From Mesostigma viride (lineage: Eukaryota; Streptophyta; Mesostigmatophyceae; Mesostigmatales; Mesostigmataceae), in the NCBI GenBank assembly GCA_009746045.1, contig RPFO01000213.1, positions 12,226,563 through 12,276,062 of the forward strand: a stretch of 49,500 bases of DNA. Reading direction: 5' to 3'. Under the pieces are notes generated by a model that saw only the letters and a program-made list of their open reading frames with translations, was not told where the DNA came from and made no database searches. The stretch's first letter is position 1. Each line of letters starts with the position of its first letter. A program made the position numbers and the translations under genes. Shown piece after piece: positions 8,376 through 18,831 of the stretch.

Positions 8376-11166
8376 TAGCTTACAGGAGTCTCCCTGGTCT
8401 GCCGCCCCCGCGCGGTTGTAGCGCCCTGGCGTGTTCTTGTTGTGCCTGGGAGCCGTGCAGCGCGCTCCTGCTGCAATGGGGTGACGTGTTTTCCAGCATC
8501 CAGGACAAACATCAACGTCAGAACCATAGTCGGGTTTGCCCTTCCAGCAATCATCTTTTAGGTGCCCCTTACAAAGGCACCTAGTGCAATGTTTGGTGGG
8601 GTCATGAGGCAACCTCTTGTCCCCCCCTGCTGGCTTAGCACCCCCTGGCTTGCTAGCTCCCCTGGCACTTTGTTTTCTGTTTTTATTGTTATTGTTCTTT
8701 ACCCCCCCTTGTTTCCACCTCCCCCACTTTTGTTGTTTTTGTTTTTATCCCCCCCATTACCGCCTTTACCTGGGCCACCAGCGACTGCATTTGCTTCTTG
8801 GAGAGCCCCGTACCTGAGGCTTCCTCCCCCTTTACCTGCTTCACCTTTACATCCTTGGCTGCAGCAGCAAACGGCTCTAGGCATTGCTGCACGTAGGCCA
8901 TTGCCTTCCTGAAGTCCTCCCACTTATCCTTCAGACCTGCCAGTATTACTGACAGGGTGGTCGGATCCAGTTCTGCCTTTTGTAGCCATAGGTGTACTAG
9001 GTACTTGGCATTGAGCTTCTTCAGCTCCTCATCTCCCTCTATGTACATGACATACTTTTTGTTGTCACTCACATAGTCACGCTTATTGACCTTATAGGCC
9101 TCTATCCACTGGAAGCCCTTAAGCACTTCTAAGTGCTCCCCCGTGGTAACAAGTGCCCTAAGATCAACCATGAACTGCGCCCACAACACATTTTCTGCCA
9201 CGTCTACCCCGCTGCTGGCACGCTTTTGGTACAATTGTACCAACTGCTGGATAGGCTTGGCAGATTGATGGATGGGTGTGGACGCACGTAGAGAGGCAAA
9301 CCAATCACGGACATGGTCGCTAGCATATGCATGTGACAACTTAAACAACCACTCCCTAGCTTCGTCCTGGGTATGGCCCTCTGGCAAACCCGGAAACACT
9401 AGCTTGTCCTCTTTCTTTTTTGGATCAAACCTGGGCCTAGTCAAGGCCATGTTGGAGGTTGTTGTCGTTCCTGCAGGTGGCGGTTGCTGCTGCTGCTGCT
9501 GCTGCTGTTGCTGTTGCTGCTGCTGCTGCTGCCGCTCCCCGCCCTCGTGCCGTGTTGGTGCAGACTCCTGGGTGCCGTGTCCACCCCCGCCCTGGTTGCC
9601 CCCCCTCTCCCCGTCATCCTCCCCCTCGTCCCTCTCGTCCCTCCTGCGTTTTTGCTGTGGCTGGCACGCCTCCTCCGGTGCCCTTCGCTTTGTTGGCTTC
9701 AGCGAGGCCACCAGCCTCGCCACCGTGTCTGCTAGGCGGCCATGCTCGCCCGGGGTGAGCTCCCGCCCCTCATCCAGCATCTGCTGGGCCAGTTGGAGTT
9801 GCCTCCGGATGTCCTCCCGGTGCAACAAGGTCGCTGGACCGGGTTCGCCCCGGTGCGTCACCCTGGTCCTTGCCGCTGTGCCGTCTCGGTTTGAAATGGT
9901 ATGCGTTGGCTGCGACAAGAAATGGTACAGTTGCTCGGTGGAAATGCGTTCATCCGGCATCAAACCAAATTCAGCTCTTACCGCCTCCCCCATGCATCCC
10001 CTCACAGCAGCCTTCTTGATGTTCTTCGACATACGGCGTCGCTGCTTCAGCATACGCCTCTCCAGGCGACCTACGCTTGCCTCCCAGGCGGCCAGATGCC
10101 TGCGGTAGCGCTCCTCGGCTTCCCGACGAGCCGGCCCCTGCAATGGTGCTATCTCCGCGACCTTCCGGTACTTCCAGCTCTTCAGGTCGCGGGTGAGACG
10201 CTCACACCGCACCTTGGCGTGAGACATCTTCACCCGAATCCTGGCCGCGAGCGCCTCCGCCCTGTCACGCTCCTGCTGCTCACGCAGCTTCCTCTGCGCG
10301 ATCACGTTCCGCCTCCGCTGCTTCTTCTCCCGCTCCGCCTTGAAGACCGCGAGCCTCCTCTGTGCCTCCTTCTCTCGCGCCTGCATAGCCGGCGTCATCT
10401 CCACCAGGTCGTCCGCTTCGGACGCCGACGGACCCGTCAAAGAATACTCCGACTCCTGCAGCACTCCATCAATCTCCCTCGGGATCGTTGCCGACCATCG
10501 AAGGCGCTGGAAACACGCCAGGTCCGCCCTCCGCACCACGTCATGGGTCGGCGACGCTGACCTCGGCGACTCTGACCTCCTCATCAGGGCCGCGCGGACC
10601 TGTGCAGCGTCCTCCATTTGTTGGGCGCGCTCACGTGCGCGCACTGCCAACCTCCGCTCTTCTGCGGACTCCTGCTCCTGCAGGCTCTGCGCCATTGCAG
10701 CATCCGCTGCCACCTGCGCACTGCGCGCCTCGTCTGCCGACGATGGCTGCAGTCCAAACAAACCCAGCGAGCTGGTTTCCGACACGCTGTCGGACTCCCC
10801 ACTCTCCTCCTCCTCCGACTCGGGCCCCGCCCCCGCACCGCGTGGTGCATATGGTGGTCCCCTCGGACGCACCACCGGGGTCGACCCCCGCGCCCTACGC
10901 ATCAGGGGAACGCGCACCACGACGTTCTCCACAACGTCACGGTACGTTGGGTCGGCTGCCGCCATCGCCTCATCCTCCGGATGCATGGGATCCTGAGCAT
11001 CCCGGTTCTCGAAATCCTGGCGCATACTCGCCAAGATCGAGTCCGACGTCCCCGAGTCATCGGACATCGGGGACGACGACGACTGGTACTTTGTCACCGA
11101 CGGCGACTCCTCCTCCGAGGAAGTCGCGCCCATAAGGGCCTTTCCCTTGTTGTTCTTGGGAGCCAT
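8376..11166 (-). pseudogene. gag: E3 Gag, with zinc-knuckle region
   Basis: Minus-strand Gag of the interrupted element. The best start is the ATG at 11166 (MAPKNNKGKA...), because E2 gag begins in a similar position and style; an upstream ATG at 11370 would lie in the LTR/leader. It contains acidic/serine and coiled-coil-like basic regions (about 130-330), a run of 17 Gln (CTG repeat near 9488-9535) and a conserved capsid-like domain (about 9430-8800) that aligns with E2 Gag. The frame closes at 8689, but a one-base shift in the C7 run at 8702-8708 opens a frame carrying CTRCLCKGHLKDDC and a second CxxC...H...C motif (8580-8460). It then passes through the E1 insertion point into integrase. 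Homopolymer indel or sequencing error are both possible. Confidence 0.82.
9488..9535 (-). repeat. Trinucleotide (CAG)n run encoding poly-Gln
   Basis: CTG/TTG repeats on the plus strand give 17 consecutive Gln in E3 Gag on the minus strand. The same DNA opens artificial Cys-rich and Leu-rich frames on the other strand. Confidence 0.9.
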
Positions 11167-11199
11167 TGGTTCAAACAGATGGGTAAAAAAAGTGGAATG

Positions 11200-11653
11200 G
11201 GAGTTTGCGAACTGAACGTCTCGCACGCTCGTCGTCTTGTCGTGTGTATGTTTTTGGAGTTCTTTAATGCAAGTTATGCAACACGAAGCTTGGAATGCCT
11301 GGGCACTGCCAAATGGCGAGTGTGTGCGTGAACGACGAGACACCTTGGCATTATTAGGATAGAATGGCACATATACTGCTGGCCAGCCGTCAACGATGGC
11401 TGGCCAGACTTTGCGTAAGTTAAACTAACTTACTGATCCTGGACGGACTAGCCTATCAGTTACAACCTGATCTAGTCAGTCCTAACATGACAACTACAGT
11501 CCCGGTACTGAGGTACCGGCTCATCACATACTGAGTACAGCCACGTGTCCATGCCACGACTGCTCTAGTCCAGCACCGTCCCAGTACCGAATTGGGCGCC
11601 GGCGGTGCTGGCACGTGTCCACTTAGGCTACAGGCGGGAGACTTAGACTAACT
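11200..11653 (-). repeat. Putative E3 5' LTR
   Basis: Minus strand from 11653 begins AGTTAGTCTAAG, comparable to the AGTTAGATGAG start of the E2 LTRs. It holds two dyads: CTGGCCAGCC/GGCTGGCCAG (11379-11407) and CCGGTAC/GTACCGG (11502-11519). The latter shares the GGTACTGAGGT core with the big dyad of the E2 LTRs. The inner boundary is uncertain and the partner LTR is outside the window. Confidence 0.45.
11379..11407. repeat. Perfect 10-bp inverted repeat in E3 LTR
   Basis: CTGGCCAGCC and GGCTGGCCAG flank a 9-base spacer. Could fold into an RNA hairpin in the leader or bind a dimeric factor. Confidence 0.7.
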
Positions 11654-12560
11654 AGTCCTCCTGCTCCTTGGTCGCCTGCGGGATGGCCGAGTGGTATTCG
11701 GCTTTGAGCATTGCATTACCGAAAGAGGCAACATTCGTTTCCCTTGAAAATTCAAGTACAACGGACGGCGCGCAAATTTCAGCGTACGGACTGATCCAGG
11801 ACCGGATCGACCAAACCCGATCTGCCCAAATCTGCCCAAATCTTTCACTTCACGAGTCACTACCGGATCTGTACGGCACCTGCGGGCCGACTTCCTGATT
11901 CCGTGGACTCCGAGCATAGAACATTTTTTTCTGAGACGGCAGGCTTAGTCTTTAAATTAGACCAACCTCGGGCAGTGTTCGATGGCATGGAAGCTCTTGC
12001 TGTCGTTTAAACGGCGCTGTCAATTAAGTCTGTTGGTTTTTAATTTTGACAGGACTCGCCCAGCATGTTTTCCGCATGTTTTTAGCTCCAGGAATTATAA
12101 CAGCTGTAATATCACCAGTGGAATGCGGGAGGGGAGGTCGGGCTTAAGGAAAACTTTCTTTCGTTGTCATGCCACCATTCAAGCTCCGTGGTTACATGCA
12201 CGACAGTGTAAGGCCCCTTCAAGAGAAGTTTCTGCGATCATAGACCGATAGTGCGCCACCGGTACTGGTAGAGAAATTTCATGCGTTTCTTGGAACGCCT
12301 ATAGGCTTAATGACGGCTAGGCAAACGAGCTACTATCTCGCCCCGGCTAATCTATGAAACGTAAGTGTGCCGCCTTTCCCGTGCGCTTGCAAGTGTGGGG
12401 ATCTCAGCGGGTCATTCGTTGTCACGTTTACGAAGCGTCTACCCATGTGTTCCATGGCAAACGCGGTGTGCCTGGCATCCGCAATGTGCTCTGAGCATGG
12501 GTGTGTTCGGCATTGGTCTCGGCCGCAGCTTGTCAGGCCCTGAGTCGCGATGCACGAAGC
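11654..12560. other. Intergenic DNA, no gene seen
   Basis: No domain-bearing frame. A GGATGGCCGAGTGG stretch at 11680-11693 resembles a tRNA box A but has no matching box B or cloverleaf. TTGCATTACCGAAAG at 11709-11723 matches the inner edges of the long inverted repeats at 15177-15190 and 48750-48763. Confidence 0.6.
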
Positions 12561-12562
12561 AC

Positions 12563-12563
12563 G

Positions 12564-12597
<34 letters not shown>

Positions 12598-12598
12598 A
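12563..12598. repeat. TG/CG dinucleotide microsatellite
   Basis: Alternating TG then CG steps (gtgtgtgtgt...gcgcgcgcgtgtgt), a potential Z-DNA tract. No coding meaning. Confidence 0.85.
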
Positions 12599-13150
12599 TG
12601 ACTCTTTGTGTCCGTAGCCAGTGTTGCCGCTTTAGTTCTGATGTATGACTTGCATCGCAGCACTTTGATATCAACACGGCTCACATTACCAGATTACTAG
12701 CAACACTGGTTACATGTTGCAAACTGCATTGGTATACAGATAATATTACAAATGCAAATAATCTGTACATAATATACAAAAGAGATGTCAATAATCTGCA
12801 TTGAAGAAGATGCAGGTGTTTGACTGTGCATGGAGGCAAGAGCTGCTTGTTGATAGCAGCCACCGCCATGGGCTATGTTGTGTCGCTTTCACATATATTT
12901 GCCCATCGTCATTTTCTTCAGCGCTGTAGTGCATGATGGCAGTGCCACAACAATCCATGCCAATGATTTGTCATGATGGGGGGAAAGGATGACATTTCTA
13001 CCTGGCTGTTTGACACGTGCATGCTTGACTCGCTCACCCAGCCACTCCCTCCCTCACGCACCCACGCAAGCAAGCACACCCACATCCACACTGTCCCACA
13101 CACCCAAGCACGCACACCCACCCACCCAGACAGCCAGACACACACACATG
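12599..13150. other. Intergenic DNA, no gene seen
   Basis: No supported gene. The stretch 12897-13030 is a diverged direct copy of 13706-13845, placed on the other side of the microsatellite block. Confidence 0.6.
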
Positions 13151-13244
<94 letters not shown>

Positions 13245-13540
13245 CCCACCCACCCACCCACCCACCCACCCACCCACCCACCCACCCACCCACCCACCCA
13301 CCCACCCACCCACCCACCCACCCACCCACCCACCCACCCACCCACCCACCCACCCACCCACCCACCCACCACCCACCCACCCACCCACCCACCCACCCAC
13401 CCGCCCGCCCGCCGCCCGCCCGCCCGCCGCCCGCCCGCCCGCCCGCCCGCCCGCCCGCCGCCCGCCCGCCCGCCCGCCCACCCACCCACCCACCCACCCA
13501 CCCGCCCACCCACCCACCCACCCACCCACCCATCCATCAA
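13151..13540. repeat. Compound microsatellite (CT)n-(CCCA)n-(CCCG)n-(CCCA)n
   Basis: An almost uninterrupted CT run (13159-13242) is followed by CCCA tetramers (13243-13400), a CCCG block with CCG slips (about 13401-13478) and more CCCA (to about 13532). One strand is purely pyrimidine over the CT part, the other G-rich with regular GGG runs. All long frames across it (THPPTHPP and GWVGGWVG proteins) are artefacts of the repeat. Confidence 0.97.
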
Positions 13541-14454
13541 ACATGCATGCACGTCTAGTGTCTCTCCATTTGAGCACCTGTCCTTACACCCCCGCAGTGG
13601 CAGCCAAGCGAGGAAGCAACCAAGGGACCAAGCGAACCCCCCAACTGCCCGACATCACCGGAATGTACCGTCCGGAATGTTCGTATGGCACGTTAATTGC
13701 ACAAATACCTGCCCCACATTTTCTTCAACGCTATATAATGCATCATCGCAGTGCCACAACAATCTGGGCTCTGAGATATTGAATCATACGGGGGGGGAAG
13801 ATGACAGGCATACCTGGATGTTTCACACGTGCATGCCTGAACGGCACATGGATTATGAAACAAATTGAAAGCACGGGCGCACAACATCAACCAATATCAT
13901 AACTTATTTTACTGTACAAGGTAAGGTTCATTGGTACCACATGCATTACTGGACAACTTGGGAGTTGGGTTTGATATGGCCTGCAGGCTATCTATTGTGA
14001 AAACTGCAAGGCATGCTGGTATGGCTACTAAGTGGAACACCATGAATGGAATCCCTAGGAACACCAAGCCTAGTAATGTAAATTACAGGTGGCACAACTG
14101 GCACACACCACATCGTGGCAAATATAAGCCTGGACTGCAACAGATGATGGCATTTTCCTGTTATGGCATGGTCGATCGGAGGGAATTTTCAACTTTTAAT
14201 GCCGATGGACAATGTGAAAGTTATTCCACATAGGGCGGCCCGGCACTCAGCTGCTAACGTCTAGCTGACAACAAGCTTCACGGCCGAATCAGGGATGCAG
14301 CGTCCACTATTAAACCAAGGCATATGAAAAAAAATTCCTGCACAACGTCGGCTTACCGATGGTTGTGGTTAGCATGCGTGAACAAGAAGATTGTGTGGTT
14401 TGTACGCCAGTCTGATCCGGCGACATGGCAGTGGCTGCCGGCCAGCACATGCGC
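13541..14454. other. Intergenic DNA, no gene seen
   Basis: Nothing with a recognisable domain. Includes 13706-13845, the diverged second copy of the sequence at 12897-13030. Confidence 0.6.
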
Positions 14455-15190
14455 ATGCCATTCGACATGCTGAATGGGGGGCTGTGCGTTAAAATCAAAA
14501 TGAACATGACAAACATCTCATGTAAGAAATTTATATACAGCTTTCTGTCTCAAGCCAAAAAAGGGTGTGTCGTCATGCAATATATCAGTCCTGCCAGCCA
14601 TAAACCTTAACTCCTAATCTGGAATTCACAATTGGCTTGTTTGAATCACACGCATAAACAAAGTAGTCGACACATGTCTACGGAAGCGGCATTTTGAACG
14701 TGAGATTGGATTGATTCGCCGTTTGGTTAGTAAGTTTCCCAGACTGCCATCGCTAGCAAATTTACCATGGCTAGCAGGTGCTGAGGTGCATTTTTTTGCT
14801 TAGGCAACGGGACCATTTTTCTTTAGTCTAGCGCAAAAAAGGCTAAGCATGGGCGGGTCGACATGGCGTCGCATGGGCCGTGAGGCCGGACTTGAACGGA
14901 CGATAGTGTTGTACTAGTTCAGGCTGAAAATGATTCCACCGTTTTCCTTTTCTGATTCCACCGTTTTTCCTTTCCGATTCCTTGGATGAAATCTGGCCGA
15001 ATCAGACAGAATAGTTCCTGCGGTGCCAAAAGGGCGGTTACGAAAATGTGTGGCTGGAGTTTGTGCGAAGGGTAACTACTTTGACTGGTGCGCACTTGAA
15101 ACTAGTCGGCATTGCTAGATGCCGCGGGGGTACACTCCAACTTGAAAGCCGGACGTCTTGGGGGTCAAGGCCTGGCTTTCGGTAATGCAA
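14455..15190 (+). repeat. Left arm of a dispersed ~740-bp inverted repeat
   Basis: Reverse complement of 48750-49500 with high similarity, apart from small indels. The homology runs to the right edge of the window, so the unit is probably longer. It contains a TATA-like stretch (tatataaatttc on the other strand) and short frames that are not convincing genes. The inner edge reads TTTCGGTAATGCAA. Possible sources are an uncharacterised interspersed element or a segmental duplication. Confidence 0.85.
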
Positions 15191-15557
15191 TGGCGGGCGT
15201 AGCGCCGGGGTCGCGCGGTTGTCGCGCAGGGCTTGCCGGGCCTGGATGACGGCGGAGAGCCGGTGCAGGCTGCATGGTGAAGCGGGACGGGCGGCGGGGG
15301 GGCAGCGCAGGGCCGGCCCCTGCCGCGGGCAGCTTGCCAGCGAGGTGCCGAACTGGCCGATGCCGGGCCGGCAGCGGGCACTGCTGGGCGTACGTGGCTG
15401 GCCCGGCGGGATGTCCAGCGGCGTCGACGAACTAGCTCCTCTGCCGCGCGCTTAAGTGGGCGCGTTTTTCAGGGAAGCCTAGGCTCCAGAGCGTCGTCAG
15501 ATTTCTTAAGCAATAGTGCAGTGTGCGCAATTAATCAGGTGGTGCCACGTACGTGCT
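15191..15557. other. GC-rich spacer next to LINE remnant
   Basis: Very GC-rich (15200-15450). It may be the downstream continuation of the decayed LINE ORF2 on the minus strand, but I could not recognise RT motifs. Confidence 0.4.
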
Positions 15558-16035
15558 TACGAAAGTGCGAGGGGAAACGCAGGCCGCCTATGCGGGCGGT
15601 GACCATGCGATGATCGGAGCACCGGCACCAGGGGGATCACGTGTGAGCGAGCAGCTAGTACAGATCCTTGATGACGCTTGCGCATTACAACATAGTAGTC
15701 GATGCTGCGTTCAGTGCCAGATGGCGAGGTGTGTTTGACCAGAGCATCTGGACTAATAATGTGGAAAGCCCGGCCGGGGTGTTGGCAGTTACCAAATCGC
15801 ATGTCGTAAGCAAATCAGCAAAAAGTTCAGTGTTGGCATTGGAGACCGTACCGCCGTTGGGGGCGTGCTGATATCCGCCATGCAGTATGTACTCCGGTGG
15901 TAGCGTTGCGTTGGCGTCCAGTAGCAGAGCGAGGTAGTTGCGACCAGGGGTGCCGTTCGCCAGGTTCTCCAGCGCAGCAAAGAAGTCCTTGCGATCTTGT
16001 TCAGGGTGGCCAGACGGTGTGGTGCATAATTAACC
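15558..16035 (-). pseudogene. LINE endonuclease (EEP/APE family), C-terminal half
   Basis: Minus-strand remnant readable only by combining frames. The block HPEQDRKDFFAALENL is followed by LALLLDANATLPP (compare the GDFNA motif), NTELFADLLTTCDLVTANT, and then IDYYVVMRKRHQ and a SDHRMVTARI-like end (compare SDH). Family knowledge: this fold nicks target DNA for target-primed reverse transcription. Stops and frameshifts show that it is dead. The N-terminal half is at 17030-17591, about 1 kb upstream on the same strand. Confidence 0.65.
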
Positions 16036-17029
16036 GACCGGCCCACCGTCAGGGCGTAGTTTCGCGTTTAATTAATTAATTAATTAAACACGTGCTCCCG
16101 TTGGGGAGTCACGGAGCACCGAAGTGCTCTTAATCCATGTGTGTGCACAACAGGAGAAAGGGCAGAGACCCCCATTCTCCTTCATATGCCAAATTAGGCA
16201 TGCCACAGCTGCACTCGGACACGCTAAGGCGATCCGGCGATCTGTGGGTGCACTTAAGACCCATGTGACCATGGCATAATAACAAGGAGCATGGGCAAGT
16301 AATCTGATCGATCATAGCCATGCAGGACGTAGCATGGCTGTACAAGGACTACAAGTGTAAGCTAAGGCTATGGCTGTTTGTGTACCGTGCGTTAGCGGTG
16401 CACGTGACTAGGTATGTTGGCACAGCTAGGCAAACATCAGTTCTAAGCATGGCTGCCATGGCGGCAGTGACTACCAATGGATACAAGCTAGGGCTGTGTC
16501 GCGTTTGCGTGCCATTATGTCCTATAGACTATCACTTGGAAGACATATCCACAGCAATAGAGCACTCATGTGTGTGATCCACTATCACACACATCTTACA
16601 CAATGTTACATACACAATGTTACACAATGTTACACACTATGCAGGAAAGGGGACAGCCCCGTAATGCCCTAGGCCTGTCATATCGGTGGCTCAGGCGAGC
16701 CAGTAGCTCGAACAGCGGGATGGAATTTCTGAGTACAGCTGCTCTTATAATTGCAACATTACAACTCGACAGTCTTTGTAATTCGTTATATTGATCTTAT
16801 TGGAATGGGAACTGAGGTCTTTTGCTTGCATTGATGACAAAGCCATTATCTCAATATGAAATCGGCTGGCGGGATTGTCTGTCATGAATCATCGGTGCCG
16901 TGACTAAGATTGACCGCACCCATCATTTTTCACCCTTTTAAAATGAGCGAACAAATCCAAGCCAAACGGCTACCGCGGAACCAAACCAACGGAACTGAAC
17001 CGCATGTAAATGATTCGGTGAACAGCCGT
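16036..17029. other. ~1 kb sequence splitting the LINE endonuclease
   Basis: No gene recognised. It holds a TTAATTAA ladder (about 16069-16086) and short tandem ACAATGTTAC units (about 16593-16637). It interrupts the endonuclease remnant and could be an old insertion, though I found no target duplication or inverted termini. Confidence 0.5.
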
Positions 17030-17591
17030 TTCTCGAGTGTGGGGACGTAAATGATCACGGATGTGACAGTAGGTCGAGTGGCCCTCCGGCATGCACCGAA
17101 TGGAAGGTGGCCACGAAGAGGCCAGCGTTGACCAGCTGGGTTTCAGTTTCACCCATGTGGCGTACGGCGAGCGGGGAGAGTAGAGGAGACCGACGCCCCC
17201 GTTCCTGGTGCCGTCGCCGCCTCCGTAATAAAACCGCCAGCCGTGGATGTCGTTAGCAGCAAGGGCGGTCGGTCCGCAAGCCGATGCAGTGCACCTGACA
17301 GTGTTCTTGGATTCCGCCAGGATGGCGATGTCATTGTCGTCATGCAGAAACCAATAAGATTGGAGATTCGATGGCACTGACAGTCGTCGCTGCGCAGGCA
17401 GTCGGACAGCGGTCAGCGTCGGGCTGGAGCGTGCGGGCGTTGAAGGTGGCGATCAACCAATGGCGCGCGTTGACCGAAAAGCGGGGTGCAGGCGGGGGTG
17501 GGGGCCCGGAGATGGAGCAGGGTGGTGATGATGGGGGTGGGGGTGGAGGTGGGGGGGTAGGGGGGGCGGTTTGAGGACTTATAGCTTTCAA
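17030..17591 (-). pseudogene. LINE ORF2 N-terminus and endonuclease N-terminal half
   Basis: Minus strand: a Pro-rich leader (17591 to about 17480), then WLIATFNARTLQP (compare the ATWNVRTL start of EEP endonucleases). A frame change is followed by NDIAILAESK (compare ILALQET), GWRFYYGGG, GVGLLYSP and, after another frame change, VTSVIIYVPT (compare VISVYAPT). The order and spacing match the first half of a LINE endonuclease. Several frameshifts mark it as a fossil. Confidence 0.65.
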
Positions 17592-18129
17592 TCACCGTTT
17601 CGATTCTTCCTGCCAACGCGCCGACGAGTCGAGGCGACGCCGACAGTTGGCTCGGGTGGCCAGGTAGAATGAATCTGCGTTTGCACGCATAAGAAATGCA
17701 CCTGCAGTCTGAGGAGTTTTCGGATCGAGGTGGCCGCGCGAGGCGGGGCGCGAACCTGGCTCACTGCCAACCCGCTGCTCTAGCCCTCCGACAGCCCGAG
17801 GGCTGCGAAGGCAAAGGGGTGCATGGGAAGGGGACTGAGTTCGGCTAATCCCACTGCTAGAGCCGCCGCGGAGCCGGCCGCAGAGCCGCCGGCGCGGAGC
17901 CGGCCGCGGGGCCGCGAGCGTCGTCATTGATAGTTCAGAAGGGTACGCAGCGCGGGCCCTTCGGGTGTAAAACGAACGAATTTAGGGGGACGGCCAGGCC
18001 CGGCAGCCATACCTGAGCTGAAGTTGCCCCGGCAGATCCCCTGCACACGTGCTGCATGGGCCGGGAGCGCCGGTGGCCGTCGATGCTGGTGGCGATGGCG
18101 GTGACGGCTGTCGATCGGCTATCAATATT
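17592..18129. other. GC-rich spacer between LINE fragments
   Basis: No gene recognised. GC-rich duplicated motif GCGGAGCCGGCCGC near 17860-17915. This would be the junction between ORF2 and an inverted ORF1 if the two LINE fragments come from one insertion. Confidence 0.45.
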
Positions 18130-18802
18130 GCTTGATAGCTTCGCACGCTGCACTTGTCTCTCGCCTCAACCAGGTGGAGGGCAAGTGCGGTGTTCTCATG
18201 AAGAAGCTTGAAGCCATCACCGCCCACACCGAGGCCCTGGCAACACAGGTCCCATTGAAAGATAGCGGAGCAGACGGCCACCATCGCATCCCAGCCACCC
18301 CGGCAGGATGCTGGCGACCTCCCACCGCTCTCCTACGCGGACCTGCTGCGGTCCGGCGACCGCCTCAACCACTGACGCCATCGCCACGAAGCTCCAGGAG
18401 CTGGAGGACCATGCACCGCCAGGCCCAGCAACGGGAGGTCACCGACCTCGCTCGATCGCCGCGAGCCGCCGAGTGGTGCTGCGTCGTTTCCCCCAGAAGC
18501 CAGGTGAGACGTCAACCTCCCTTATTAAGTTGACGAGCTCAAGAACCAGCTTCTTACCCTCATGGGCCTGGTAGGTGAGGTAGAACTGCGAGGGTGCCAC
18601 CGCCTTGGCCACTCACGGGACAAGGCGGCTCCCCCACCAGTCCTGCTCACCTTCCCCTCGATCCCCTGAGGACAAGCAGCGGTTGCTCAGACTCTCGTCG
18701 CAAGAGGTTGCACGACCTCACACCTGGACGCTGGACGACGACCTGACCCCCGCTCAGCAGCAGCAGCGACGCGACCTGTGGCCTGACTACCTCCGCCACT
18801 GA
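18130..18802 (+). pseudogene. LINE ORF1 (nucleic-acid chaperone) remnant
   Basis: Plus strand, several frames. A short heptad-rich stretch (SRLNQVEGKCGVLMKKLEAI) suggests a coiled coil. The C-terminal part then reads RCHRLGHSRDK...PPPVLLTFPS and, after a frame change, EDKQRLLRLSS, HTWTLDDDLTPAQQQQRRDLWP. The series [YH]RLG, P-x-P-[IV]-x-[VL]-x-F and EDLTPxxxxxRxxLWP is characteristic of L1-type ORF1 RRM/CTD proteins. It lies head to head with the ORF2 remnant on the other strand. The Gypsy element inserted 29 bases after its stop. Confidence 0.65.
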
Positions 18803-18826
18803 CAAGCAGGACCCCAGTAGCCAAAC

Positions 18827-18831
18827 TTTGG
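18827..18831 (+). repeat. Target-site duplication TTTGG, left of the Gypsy element
   Basis: TTTGG precedes the LTR start TGTTACGTC and recurs at 48738-48742 directly after the distal LTR. Confidence 0.88.

Larger units (their letters stand above)
1..11653 (-). mobile_element. Copia-like LTR retrotransposon E3, interrupted by E1 and cut by the left window edge
   Basis: Minus-strand element reading from a putative 5' LTR (start AGTTAG at 11653) through gag (11166 to 8381) to integrase (1456 to 1). It continues outside the window. Element E1 (1462-8375) sits inside it with a TAGCT target duplication. Deleting E1 plus one TSD copy joins codons for Cys-Lys-Leu from 8387-8376 to Pro-Ser-Pro at 1456 in one frame, so the two halves were one gene. 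Gag and integrase resemble E2 (29097-37590), so both belong to the same Copia-like lineage. Two frameshifts (near 8702-8708 and near 925-940) show or suggest decay. The protease and RT would lie left of position 1. Confidence 0.85.

Noticed and set aside
9272-10108. Plus-strand ORFs with poly-Cys, poly-Ala or poly-Leu across E3 gag
   Set aside because: They are antisense shadows of the CAG repeat and of E3 Gag.
11678-11780. tRNA-like start GGGATGGCCGAGTGG
   Set aside because: Resembles box A of a class II tRNA, but no box B, anticodon stem or acceptor closure could be found.
12918-13782. Long ORFs on both strands encoding PTHPPTHP and GGWVGGWV repeats
   Set aside because: All frames are open because the DNA is a CCCA/CCCG/CT microsatellite; no real protein is indicated.
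16570-16640. Repeated ACAATGTTAC units considered as a CRISPR-like array
   Set aside because: Units are about 10 bases, irregular and without spacers; simple tandem repeat. No CRISPR in this eukaryotic window.
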